From: a virus
Length of the DNA stretch: 38,277 bases
Reading direction: 5' to 3' (one strand)
IMG/VR virus record: IMGVR_UViG_3300043803_001662
Location: 1 to 38,277 of that record
A model generated the notes under the pieces. It saw nothing but the letters and a program-made list of their open reading frames with translations. It had not been told where the DNA came from and did no database searches. The translations under genes were made by a program, and so were the position numbers. The first letter of the stretch is position 1, and the number at the start of each line of letters is the position of its first letter. Shown here piece after piece: positions 32,801 to 38,277 of this stretch.

Positions 32801-32952
32801 CCGCAGGAGAGCCGCTTGCGGATGGCCACGGCCGCCTCGGCGGCCTCCCGCTTCCGCATGAGCCGCATGGCCACGAGGTCGCGCAGCCATTCGGCGATGT
32901 TGTACCGCGTCAGCCTATTATCCCCAACGGGATCGGGCCATTCGTTTTCCAT
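32773..32952 (-). CDS. Small basic helical protein at the end of the leftward block
   Basis: 59 residues by my own translation: MENEWPDPVGDNRLTRYNIAE, then LRDLVAMRLMRKREAAEAAVAIRKRL. It overlaps the previous leftward gene by 35 bases and the rightward HNH gene by 28. No ribosome binding site is obvious. A tail-to-tail overlap like this is typical of a block junction; the gene itself is only a candidate. Confidence 0.4.
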   Translation of the reverse strand: MENEWPDPVGDNRLTRYNIAEWLRDLVAMRLMRKREAAEAAVAIRKRLSCGQSPWPSES

Positions 32953-33337
32953 GTTCGCTCATCGCTTTCTTGTCGAGGTGCATGCGCGTTACGCCACGCG
33001 CCAGGATGTTCTTCTTCACTGCCCGCAACTGGTATTCCGGAACGTACCGCCTGCCGCCGACCTTCTCGCCGAGTCCCGTCCGCTCTAGCACGCGCAGGAT
33101 CGTCGACCTTGAGCAGCCCAGGATGTCGGCCGCCTGCTGCAGCGTCATCTGTTTGCCACGAACGGGTATTGGCGTTTTTGCCACGGACGGGTCGTAGAGT
33201 TTTTCTGCGGCTTCGGCCAGGATGAACGCCTTGTTGCCGAGGTACACAACCCCGCCGAGCCTCGCGGCGCTGCTGATAGCAGTCCGCCGCGAGACTCCGG
33301 CCTGCCGTGCCACGGCGTCGGCGTCGAGGACGTTCAT
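32918..33337 (-). CDS. Protein with two helix-turn-helix domains and a repeat-derived linker
   Basis: 139 residues. HTH 1 at about 6-27 (DAVARQAGVSRRTAISSAARLGG); HTH 2 at 66-105 (LQQAADILGCSRSTILRVLE, followed by a wing ending GGRRYVPE), excisionase/MerR-like. The linker at 48-62 (YDPSVAKTPIPVRGK) is encoded by two copies of the short element also found in the tandem array at 37825. A regulator of the leftward or early genes is likely. Confidence 0.6.
   Translation of the reverse strand: MNVLDADAVARQAGVSRRTAISSAARLGGVVYLGNKAFILAEAAEKLYDPSVAKTPIPVRGKQMTLQQAADILGCSRSTILRVLERTGLGEKVGGRRYVPEYQLRAVKKNILARGVTRMHLDKKAMSEHGKRMARSRWG
33155..33193 (-). repeat. Two intragenic copies of the GACCCGTC-type element
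   Basis: On the minus strand GACCCGTCCGTGGCAAA and, 24 bases further, TACCCGTTCGTGGCAAA. They match the element of the right-end array (GACCCGTC plus GCAA) and fall exactly in the linker between two HTH domains. A third coding copy is at 36790-36808. Confidence 0.55.
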
Positions 33338-33582
33338 GAAATCAACTCCGCCAGGGCGTCGGCAATCGTCTCGGCATCGTCCTCGTCTGCGACTTCCATC
33401 AGCCGCATCCCGTCGGGCGCCAGTATGGCGTCGATCTCCACCGGGCCGTTGTACCCCTCGACAACGACCCGCTTCACCTTCGGCTCATGGCCGGCGTCGC
33501 GCAGCCGCTCGATCACGGCGTCATCGACCCACAGGCACCCGGCCTCTTGCACCGCAATCATCGCATTTTTGACGTATCCCAT
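33334..33582 (-). CDS. Acidic hypothetical protein
   Basis: 82 residues. Overlaps the next leftward gene by four bases. A central strand-rich part (VKRVVVEGYNGPVEIDAILA) and an acidic helical end (DEDDAETIADALAELIS). No motif recognised. Confidence 0.55.
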   Translation of the reverse strand: MGYVKNAMIAVQEAGCLWVDDAVIERLRDAGHEPKVKRVVVEGYNGPVEIDAILAPDGMRLMEVADEDDAETIADALAELIS

Positions 33583-33585
33583 AGT

Positions 33586-33822
33586 TCAAGCCTTTGCAGC
33601 CTTTCTAATGATCCGGTTGAGATAGGAAACATCGACACGATCGTTCAGCCGCGGCACCTTGACGCCCATGCGCCGCAGGTCCGAGGCATATACCAGCATG
33701 GCGGCCTCTGTTGTGCCGAGCCGCTTGGCGATCTCGGCGCCGGACTCACCGGCAACGTAGCCCTCCATGTACCGCTTGACGAATGTCGCATAGGGACGCT
33801 CATTCGGCGAAAACCGCTTCAT
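33586..33822 (-). CDS. Small HTH protein
   Basis: 78 residues, AGGAGC ribosome binding site. Residues 24-52 (AGESGAEIAKRLGTTEAAMLVYASDLRRMGVKVP) form a helix-turn-helix resembling the ones in the proteins at 27192 and 29281, here with no second domain. Probably DNA-binding. Confidence 0.55.
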   Translation of the reverse strand: MKRFSPNERPYATFVKRYMEGYVAGESGAEIAKRLGTTEAAMLVYASDLRRMGVKVPRLNDRVDVSYLNRIIRKAAKA

Positions 33823-34133
33823 CGCTTGTTGCTCCTAATTTTGCTCCGGATCTTGTACGGACGGCACACGATCTCCGGAGCGGCTTTGTTTTTCCGCCTG
33901 CCCTCGACATGGAGCAGTACGGCGCCGTCCTTGTTCCTTGCCTCGATGTAGACCCGCGAGCCGTTCCGCGTCGCCCGCACGAACGTGCAGACGCCGCGGG
34001 CGGCCAGCGGGATCTTCCTGCCATCTTCCGTTTTCCAGTACGGGCCACCGCTGACGCGAAACTTGTCGCCCGGCCGCAGCACGACGCGCTGGGAAACGCG
34101 GTATTCCGTCTCGATGACTGCCTCGCCGCTCAT
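33819..34133 (-). CDS. Beta-rich basic protein of unknown function
   Basis: 104 residues from the ATG at 34133, which overlaps the upstream stop by four bases (34130-34133). Segment LRPGDKFRVSGGPYWKTEDGRKIPLAARG followed by VYIEARNKDGAVLLHVEG looks like a small beta-barrel. The C-terminus is very basic. A nucleic-acid-binding role is possible. Confidence 0.55.
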   Translation of the reverse strand: MSGEAVIETEYRVSQRVVLRPGDKFRVSGGPYWKTEDGRKIPLAARGVCTFVRATRNGSRVYIEARNKDGAVLLHVEGRRKNKAAPEIVCRPYKIRSKIRSNKR

Positions 34134-34312
34134 GCGTCGCAGATCCCGAACTTGAACGCCTTGTCCAACTTCTCGACCGCCGAGAAGAACGCCTTGGCGC
34201 ATTTGGGGCAGTCCGGCCCGCCGGTCTCCCTAACTGCAATTTCCAGACCGGTCATGATGGCCGTGGCTTCCTTCTTGGTCAGACGGACGATCTTCTGCTT
34301 CGCGACTTTCAT
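34130..34312 (-). CDS. Small Lys-rich protein with CxxC
   Basis: 60 residues from the ATG at 34312, AAGGAG ribosome binding site in front. Helical KEATAIMTGLEIAVRE, one CPKC pair, basic start. Overlaps the zinc-finger gene at 34230-34481 by 83 bases in another frame. Confidence 0.5.
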   Translation of the reverse strand: MKVAKQKIVRLTKKEATAIMTGLEIAVRETGGPDCPKCAKAFFSAVEKLDKAFKFGICDA

Positions 34313-34481
34313 TTCGCTTGCTCCTTGTGAAGAAAATGGACAACCTTGTCGGGACAACGATCTCGTCGTTGCAGTTTCCGCAGCAACGATCTCCAGGCTT
34401 GCCGAGCGGGTCCGGGTTGTGGCCCAAGGCCCACCCATTCGCGTCCGGCTGTATCTCGCACTCACACAGACAGCACTTCAT
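34230..34481 (-). CDS. Small zinc-finger protein
   Basis: 83 residues from the ATG at 34481. CCLCECEI near the start, then WALGHNPDPL and GDRCCGNCNDEIVVPTRL: two cysteine pairs as in a treble-clef or zinc-ribbon protein, a pattern I have seen in many phage mini-proteins. The last 28 residues overlap the next gene and look unconserved. Confidence 0.6.
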   Translation of the reverse strand: MKCCLCECEIQPDANGWALGHNPDPLGKPGDRCCGNCNDEIVVPTRLSIFFTRSKRNESREAEDRPSDQEGSHGHHDRSGNCS

Positions 34482-34827
34482 GGTGCAACTCCTGTTCCAA
34501 TTTGACCGGCGGCTCGCCCATCCAGCGCTCCGGCCGAATAGTCTTGAACCAGTCCTGCATCGAGGGGATGAAACCCAAGTCCTCTTTGACGTGTTGCTCG
34601 CCGATGAATCGCACGGGCACGACGCGGCCCGCCGAGTTGGTGATCGTGTGGCCGAAGATTTTCTCTGCCATGAAAATCCCCTCGGCATGGTGCCGCAGCG
34701 CCCGGTGCCGAAAGTCCGCCATGATTTTCTTCGATTCATCGAACCAGTCGTGAATCGGCAGGTAATCGTCAACCTCGCCGCCCCACTTCTTCTGCGAACT
34801 GACCGCGTGATGGTATGAGTGCGCCAC
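34462..34827 (-). CDS. DUF6915-like phage protein
   Basis: 121 residues. AHSYHHAVSSQKKWGG, DWFDESKKIMADFRHRALRHH and FGHTITNSAGR match the DUF6915 family as I recall it, His-rich phage proteins of unknown function. Possibly metal-binding. It is followed by the zinc-finger gene, with a 20-base overlap. Confidence 0.65.
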   Translation of the reverse strand: MAHSYHHAVSSQKKWGGEVDDYLPIHDWFDESKKIMADFRHRALRHHAEGIFMAEKIFGHTITNSAGRVVPVRFIGEQHVKEDLGFIPSMQDWFKTIRPERWMGEPPVKLEQELHHEVLSV

Positions 34828-34830
34828 GGC

Positions 34831-35280
34831 TCAATACTCCTCGTCGTAGGTTTCGACGGACTCGATGCGCTGATTGAAGGTCAGCGATACGGCGTCCGTC
34901 GCCGGGTTGATGGTGAACGTGCCGAACGAACCCTCGTTGATCTCCCAGCCAGGATGCTCGGCGCCGAGCAGGCCGTAGCAGGCTTCCGAAACCAGTTCGT
35001 CGAGCGTGTAATTCCGAACCACACGCTTCGGCTTGCCTCCTTGGGTCCATTCGGTGACTTCGTGCGGCGTGTCTGGCACTTCCGCCTTTCCTTCGGCCGA
35101 CGGCAGGTAGGTGATGCCTTCCAGGCTTCCGCTGTCGCCGTAACCGTCGAACTGGACCGACACAGACTGCACCTCGGCGTCGCGGAGGGCCTTCATCATC
35201 ATGTCGCGGGCTGTGTTCATGCGCCGCTGCTGCTCGTCTCTGTACTGCTTCATGACCTTCGTGAACTCGTTGTCTGGCAT
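34831..35280 (-). CDS. DUF6878-like phage protein behind a sigma-54-type promoter
   Basis: 149 residues, AGGAG before the ATG. VQFDGYGDSGSLEGI and EHPGWEINEGSFGTFTIN fit the DUF6878 pattern as I recall it. Soluble and acidic. A near-perfect sigma-54-like site at 35313-35328 lies about 33 bases upstream of the start. Function unknown. Confidence 0.65.
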   Translation of the reverse strand: MPDNEFTKVMKQYRDEQQRRMNTARDMMMKALRDAEVQSVSVQFDGYGDSGSLEGITYLPSAEGKAEVPDTPHEVTEWTQGGKPKRVVRNYTLDELVSEACYGLLGAEHPGWEINEGSFGTFTINPATDAVSLTFNQRIESVETYDEEY

Positions 35281-35306
35281 CGTTCGTTCTCCTGGGTTGT
35301 GAATGA

Positions 35307-35777
35307 CTAAAGTGCAACTGCCGTGCCAATCGGCCAGACATATTCCAGATTGTCTGGCTCGCTCCAGCCGAACTGGCCGTAGTGCGTCGGAAGTTTGCGG
35401 AGCAGGTTGCTTCTGTGCGATGAATGAAACTCATCGCACCCCAGCCACGGCGGCCGGCCGGATTCGTCTTTTCCGAATCGCAGAAGCGTGTTTGCGGCGT
35501 CGTAGAACTGCGGCTGTAGTGTGTCCCTGTAGCCTCTGCGGCGCCACTCGTCGCAGATTGCGACGGCGTACACGCACAGCGAATACTCGTGTCCTTGCCA
35601 CATACGGGTCGCTGGGTGATTCCGCCAACTGCTTGGCTTGTCACGCAGGGGTCCGCCGACCGGGACGCCGAGCGCCTGCAAAATCTGCTTGCACTCGACT
35701 CGCTGCTTGCCGAGCCGGCGGTAGTCCAGGCAGCGGGCCGAGTCGATGAAGTTGTTGTATGGAAGGAAGGTTTGCAC
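35307..35777 (-). CDS. Pyrimidine-dimer DNA glycosylase-like protein (MSMEG_6728 type)
   Basis: 156 residues from the GTG at 35777 with GGAGG about nine bases upstream; longer in-frame extensions run into the previous gene. QTFLPYNNFIDSARCLDYRR, GKQRVECKQIL, WRNHPATRMWQGHE and EWRRRGYRDTL are landmarks of the T4 endonuclease V-related family that excises UV-damaged pyrimidines. The stop codon lies a few bases from a sigma-54-like site for the following gene. Confidence 0.8.
   Translation of the reverse strand: MQTFLPYNNFIDSARCLDYRRLGKQRVECKQILQALGVPVGGPLRDKPSSWRNHPATRMWQGHEYSLCVYAVAICDEWRRRGYRDTLQPQFYDAANTLLRFGKDESGRPPWLGCDEFHSSHRSNLLRKLPTHYGQFGWSEPDNLEYVWPIGTAVAL
35313..35328 (-). promoter_or_regulatory. 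Sigma-54-type promoter
   Basis: Minus strand TGGCACGGCAGTTGCA: both the -24 GG and the -12 GC fit, spacing is exact, and TGGCAC...TTGCA is the consensus. Start of transcription is expected about 12 bases further on, ahead of AGGAG and the ATG at 35280. Confidence 0.7.
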
Positions 35778-35778
35778 G

Positions 35779-36045
35779 TTAGTTGTCCTCCGGGTTGACG
35801 GTCGCCCACTGCGCCACGGCCTGCCAGTCAACGTGCCGCATGAGCGCGCGGCCGACGATCTGCTGAACCAGCGGCGGCGTCTGCAGCATGGTCGGCGCAA
35901 GCGCGTCGATGACGGCACCTCGAATGAAGATGTTCGTTGGCTCGCGCCGCCGGAGCAGCCGCCGCAGTTCGTCCCGATCCTGGGAGCAATCGAGAAACGC
36001 GATAATGTCGCCAGTGAAACTGTCGATGGTGTTTGTGGTGTTCAT
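35779..36045 (-). CDS. Hypothetical protein
   Basis: 88 residues from the ATG at 36045, preceded by AAGGGAGC. Helical (DELRRLLRRREPTNIFIRGAVIDALAP). No motif. A sigma-54-like site lies very close upstream (36064-36079), too close to leave a normal leader. Confidence 0.5.
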   Translation of the reverse strand: MNTTNTIDSFTGDIIAFLDCSQDRDELRRLLRRREPTNIFIRGAVIDALAPTMLQTPPLVQQIVGRALMRHVDWQAVAQWATVNPEDN

Positions 36046-36251
36046 GAGTTTGCTCCCTTGGAGTGCAAGTCCCGTGCCACGATGATTCCAAAACGTCGAC
36101 CCTCGCACTCATGCTCTGACTCGACAACCGACTCGACCTGTTCGGCCGGGATGAATACCTCTTGCGCGTCGGCCGGCGGCTCGCTGCCGAGGATGGCCCA
36201 CACGCCGGTCTCGTCGCGCTTGCGGATCCAGGCTGGCACGATGGTTGTCAT
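36042..36251 (-). CDS. Small hypothetical protein
   Basis: 69 residues from the ATG at 36251 (overlaps the upstream stop). Starts MTTIVPAWIRKRDETGVWAIL. It looks like a compact beta-rich protein. Its last codons contain the sigma-54-like sequence at 36064-36079. Confidence 0.5.
   Translation of the reverse strand: MTTIVPAWIRKRDETGVWAILGSEPPADAQEVFIPAEQVESVVESEHECEGRRFGIIVARDLHSKGANS
36064..36079 (-). promoter_or_regulatory. Sigma-54-type site
   Basis: Minus strand TGGCACGGGACTTGCA, full consensus match. It falls within a coding sequence and only 19 bases from the ATG at 36045, so transcription would begin inside the ribosome binding site. Could be fortuitous or give a leaderless mRNA. Confidence 0.45.
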
Positions 36252-36517
36252 GCGCGGCCCTCCGCTGCGGCTATTGCGGCCACGCATTTTTCGTGAACGG
36301 ATACGCAGTAGTCGATCCATTCTCTGTTGTTTCCTTCCAGCAGTTCGTTTTGCCGTCCGATGAACTCGCCGGCCTCTTTCAGCGCAGAAAGCAACTCCGG
36401 AGCGGCCGCCATCGCCAGCGCGTCATCGTCAGAAAGACCCCTAGCCAGAACTTTCTCGCCGCGCATGATCGAACAAAGTCCGTCCTTTTCTCGATACACG
36501 CTCAGTTCGCTTTTCAT
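36248..36517 (-). CDS. Hypothetical helical protein
   Basis: 89 residues from the ATG at 36517, with AAGGAG nine to ten bases upstream. DDALAMAAAPELLSALKEAGEF resembles short conserved phage helices. No catalytic residues. A sigma-54-like site lies about 60 bases upstream of the start. Confidence 0.5.
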   Translation of the reverse strand: MKSELSVYREKDGLCSIMRGEKVLARGLSDDDALAMAAAPELLSALKEAGEFIGRQNELLEGNNREWIDYCVSVHEKCVAAIAAAEGRA

Positions 36518-36536
36518 CACTCGGGTCTCCTTGTGT

Positions 36537-36890
36537 TCAGCAGGCCAGCACACTCCGGCCCGCAGTCTTGAGAAGTGCAAACGTCGTGCCGTCCGCGTTC
36601 AATCCTCGAAACGTCCAGTGCGGCGCGACGCGAGGGTTGTAGCGCACCAGTTCCCCGGACGCTGCTTCACTCGGACGGGCCTCGACGCTTTCGCACTCGA
36701 TCCAGGCACAAGGGGTTTTGTCCCCGCCACCGTGGATTTTGTTTGCCACAGTCGGGTAGTTCACCAGCCTGCAGCCGCGCAGTTCTAGGTTTGCCGCGGA
36801 CGGGTCTACATAGCGCACCCGCCGCCCGTTTCGGATCTGCCAGTGGCCCTTGTGCGGGCCGTTGCCAAGATGGAAGCGGACGCGGTTCAT
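36537..36890 (-). CDS. Hypothetical protein with a repeat-derived segment
   Basis: 117 residues. Contains RYVDPSAANLE, encoded by the same short element as the right-end array (36790-36808). A Gly-rich part (HGGGDKTPC) and a soluble mixed fold. No family recognised. Its 3' coding end contains the sigma-54-like site at 36576-36591. Confidence 0.5.
   Translation of the reverse strand: MNRVRFHLGNGPHKGHWQIRNGRRVRYVDPSAANLELRGCRLVNYPTVANKIHGGGDKTPCAWIECESVEARPSEAASGELVRYNPRVAPHWTFRGLNADGTTFALLKTAGRSVLAC
36576..36591 (-). promoter_or_regulatory. Sigma-54-type site
   Basis: Minus strand CGGCACGACGTTTGCA, one mismatch at the first base. It lies in the end of one gene, roughly 60 bases before the ATG at 36517. 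Confidence 0.5.
36790..36808 (-). repeat. Intragenic copy of the array element
   Basis: Minus strand TAGACCCGTCCGCGGCAAA, encoding DPSAA within a leftward gene. It matches the array end at 37921-37938 in 16 of 18 positions. Together with the two copies at 33155-33193 it shows that the element is dispersed. Confidence 0.55.
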
Positions 36891-37192
36891 CGCAGCACCG
36901 TCCCGCCGATGGCGCGCACGTCATCATCCGACAGCCGGCCGTGTGTGCAGTCGCCACAATCGTCGGGCTGGCCGCACACAGGGCACAGCGTCATGCCTCG
37001 ATATGTTCGCCCCCAGGCGTCGCAGTCGACCTCGACGGAATACTCGTACGCGCCGGGAAACCGATCTATGTATTCCTGCATGATTCGGCGGGGCGTTTTG
37101 CCGTTTTGCGGAACCACAAATAGCGCGGCATCCTGCGGAGCGGCCGCGTCGATCTGAACCCGAACGGCGATCCACTTGTTGTGCTTACTCAT
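36887..37192 (-). CDS. Small protein with zinc-ribbon end
   Basis: 101 residues from the ATG at 37192, GAGGAG upstream. Mixed fold, then a CPVCGQPDDCGDC cluster at the C-terminal quarter, likely zinc-binding. The following gene begins inside the last codons. Confidence 0.55.
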   Translation of the reverse strand: MSKHNKWIAVRVQIDAAAPQDAALFVVPQNGKTPRRIMQEYIDRFPGAYEYSVEVDCDAWGRTYRGMTLCPVCGQPDDCGDCTHGRLSDDDVRAIGGTVLR

Positions 37193-37568
37193 TGGTAGAC
37201 AACTCCTCGAAAATCCGCTCCGCGTTTTCCGCGTACCACTCGGCCACCTTCTCGTAGATGTAGAAATAGATGGCCGCCATGCCGTCGTTCTCGCGCGGGT
37301 TCTCGCCGACGCCGGCGTTCTCGTAGGCTTCCTCCAGGTCGCGACCGTGGAGAAACCAAGCGGCCTCGATCTCGCCCGCGTAAATCGGCACGGCGCCGTC
37401 CACGATTTCGTGAACCCCGCCGTCGTAGTCCAGGTCGTTGGACAGGCACGGCACGGAGTCTGGCTTGTTGTCCTTGATGTAATCGCGGAGCAGGTCGTTG
37501 ACCTCCTCAAGCGCGGACTCGACGCGATCGGGGAGAACGTCGTCGACTTCAATCGTTCGCTTTGTCAT
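37185..37568 (-). CDS. Phage protein of unknown function behind a sigma-54-type promoter
   Basis: 127 residues, ATG at 37568. GGVHEIVDGAVPIYAGEIEAAWFL and MAAIYFYIYEKVAEWY recall a family of acidic phage proteins of unknown role. Regulation: the sigma-54-like site at 37597-37612 is followed by AAAAGGAGG (37576-37584) and the start codon at the expected distances. Confidence 0.6.
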   Translation of the reverse strand: MTKRTIEVDDVLPDRVESALEEVNDLLRDYIKDNKPDSVPCLSNDLDYDGGVHEIVDGAVPIYAGEIEAAWFLHGRDLEEAYENAGVGENPRENDGMAAIYFYIYEKVAEWYAENAERIFEELSTNE

Positions 37569-37592
37569 TGGGGGGCCTCCTTTTGCTGGTGA

Positions 37593-37769
37593 TTAGTGCA
37601 AGTCGTGTGCCAGGAACGCAGGCATGGCTGGCGCCTCGTAAAGCGTTTTCCCTAGCGCCTGCTCTTTTGTCTCGTATCCGCTGGTGTGGCAATACTCGCC
37701 ATCCTCGCAGCGCTCCATCCGCACCCAGGATCCAAGCGATTCGCTGTAGTAGGCAGTTGTTGTTTTCAT
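37593..37769 (-). CDS. Small hypothetical protein, first gene of the leftward block
   Basis: 58 residues from the ATG at 37769, with AAAAGGAGG nine bases upstream; an in-frame ATG at 37820 would lie inside the sigma-54-like site and is rejected. Starts MKTTTAYYSESLGSWVRMERC and contains two Cys. No motif recognised. The sigma-54-like site at 37804-37819 precedes it. Confidence 0.6.
   Translation of the reverse strand: MKTTTAYYSESLGSWVRMERCEDGEYCHTSGYETKEQALGKTLYEAPAMPAFLAHDLH
37597..37612 (-). promoter_or_regulatory. Sigma-54-type promoter
   Basis: Minus strand TGGCACACGACTTGCA: a strong match, missing only the G after GGCAC. A start about 12 bases downstream leaves a leader that begins just before AAAAGGAGG and the ATG at 37568. 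Confidence 0.7.
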
Positions 37770-37803
37770 TTTCGTGTGCCTCCTTTTGGCGAAGGTGAAG
37801 TAG

Positions 37804-37819
37804 TGCAACTGCCGTGCCA
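37804..37819 (-). promoter_or_regulatory. Sigma-54-type promoter of the leftward block
   Basis: Minus strand TGGCACGGCAGTTGCA, identical to the site at 35313. It precedes AAAAGGAGG and the first leftward gene by about 35 bases, and it directly adjoins the tandem array. Confidence 0.7.
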
Positions 37820-37824
37820 AAGGC

Positions 37825-37947
37825 GTCGGGTCCTTGCATCAGACGGGTCCTTGCATCAGACGGGTCCTTGCATCAGACGGGTCCTTGCATCAGACGGGTC
37901 CTTATCACGGACGGGTCCACTTGCGACGGACGGGTCTATATATAGAC
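37825..37947. repeat. Tandem array of a 17-bp element ending in a palindrome
   Basis: Seven units of GACGGGTCCTTGCATCA type: the first has GTCGGG in place of GACGGG, units 2-4 (37842-37892) are identical, and later units diverge (GACGGGTCCTTATCACG, then a 19-base unit). The last runs into GTCTATATATAGAC (37934-37947), a perfect 14-bp palindrome containing TATATATA. There are no spacers. The form resembles origin iterons or an array of protein-binding sites in front of the leftward operon. Confidence 0.85.
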
Positions 37948-37960
37948 GGCCCCTCCTGGC

Positions 37961-38104
<144 letters not shown>

Positions 38105-38105
38105 A

Positions 38106-38121
38106 AGCAACCGCCGTGCCG
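38106..38121 (-). promoter_or_regulatory. Sigma-54-type site outside the hexanucleotide tract
   Basis: Minus strand CGGCACGGCGGTTGCT, one mismatch from consensus at the first base. It points leftward into the GGGCGC tract and the array, so transcription from it would run through both before the first leftward gene. Confidence 0.5.
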
Positions 38122-38159
38122 GCCGGGGCGCTAAATTCCGCGCGCCGTCGTGCCGATCG

Positions 38160-38173
38160 AATTGGCTACCGGG
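38160..38173 (+). repeat. Direct repeat ATTGGCTACCGGGC, copy 2
   Basis: See copy 1 at 27523. It lies 40 bases before the last start codon of the window and could be an attachment or protein-binding site, or chance. Confidence 0.4.
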
Positions 38174-38212
38174 CGACACGCCGCCGCCCGGCCCCCAACG
38201 GAGACCACCCCC

Positions 38213-38277
38213 ATGCCCCGCGATCCGATCGCCCTGGCCGTCGCCGCCGCGGCCCTTGTCGCCGCCGTCCAGCCGCC
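38213..38277 (+). CDS. Start of a rightward gene with hydrophobic N-terminus
   Basis: Only 21 codons are visible. GGAG lies about ten bases before the ATG. The beginning, MPRDPIALAVAAAALVAAVQP, is a hydrophobic signal-peptide or membrane segment. Base composition is richer in GC than the rest of the window, so it may belong to the host chromosome. Product unknown. Confidence 0.5.
   Translation, partial: MPRDPIALAVAAAALVAAVQP

Noticed and set aside
34484-34499. Another leftward sigma-54-like site
   Set aside because: Minus strand TGGAACAGGAGTTGCA has a -24 mismatch, and the ATG at 34481 comes before the expected transcript start.
33487-34818. Rightward genes inside the leftward block
   Set aside because: Several plus-strand frames of 150-240 codons exist, but they are antisense to a well-spaced leftward operon with good ribosome binding sites.
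37825-37947. CRISPR array
   Set aside because: Repeats are 17 bp and directly joined without spacers, and no cas gene is present.

Overview
The window looks like about 38 kb of a temperate, tailed double-stranded DNA phage genome: an integrated prophage or a viral contig cut at both ends. The evidence is tightly packed genes that mostly overlap by 1-8 bases, long same-strand blocks, a virion module, a tyrosine integrase, a primase/helicase replication block and many small accessory genes. Coding DNA is GC-rich. Terminase, portal and major capsid genes are not in view and presumably lie to the left. The host cannot be named from sequence alone. The GC content, near-consensus sigma-54 promoters, a CsrA homologue and the very GC-rich right end would fit a planctomycete or another sigma-54-rich bacterium; this is inference.

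Left block, plus strand (1-14059). It starts inside a long coiled-coil virion protein (tape-measure candidate). Four structural-type genes follow, including a 1054-residue protein built from glycine-rich GSGYT..PTVT repeats. Next come a Cys-rich mini-protein, an HExxH protein, a calcineurin-like phosphoesterase, a dCMP deaminase and a deoxynucleoside monophosphate kinase. The block ends with a small beta-rich protein, a one-helix membrane protein, a 931-residue LamG-type adhesin and an HNH nuclease.

Control region (14052-15796). The integrase and a small gene run leftward. A protein with a duplicated helix-turn-helix and AT-hook-like motifs runs rightward. Sigma-70-type promoters are visible for the small-gene/integrase pair and for the replication operon.

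Replication and accessory block, plus strand (15796-32800). Replication genes are an SNF2-type helicase, two conserved phage proteins, a Prim-Pol primase, a UvrD-like helicase and a zinc/ExoX-C-type protein. Two structured intergenic segments lie within this part. Accessory genes include a 54-residue CsrA, a beta-class DNA methyltransferase followed by a GNAT protein, a VRR-NUC nuclease, an FkbM-type methyltransferase next to a glycosyltransferase, several small membrane proteins, a papain-fold cysteine peptidase, a lipoprotein with a DnaJ-type zinc motif and a second HNH nuclease.

Right block, minus strand (37769 down to 32773). Seventeen small genes read leftward, most without recognised function. 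Exceptions are a pyrimidine-dimer-glycosylase-like protein and DUF6915- and DUF6878-like proteins. Sites with the sigma-54 pattern TGGCAC-N5-TTGCA lie upstream of several of them, the best three followed at proper distance by a Shine-Dalgarno sequence and an ATG.

Right end (37821-38277). This non-coding stretch holds a 17-bp tandem array, a 14-bp palindrome, a long GGGCGC hexanucleotide tract and one more sigma-54-like site, then the start of a new plus-strand gene encoding a hydrophobic N-terminus. Copies of the array element also occur inside two leftward genes, one as the linker between two helix-turn-helix domains. The sigma-54 battery, the phage CsrA and this repeat family are the most unusual parts of the window.
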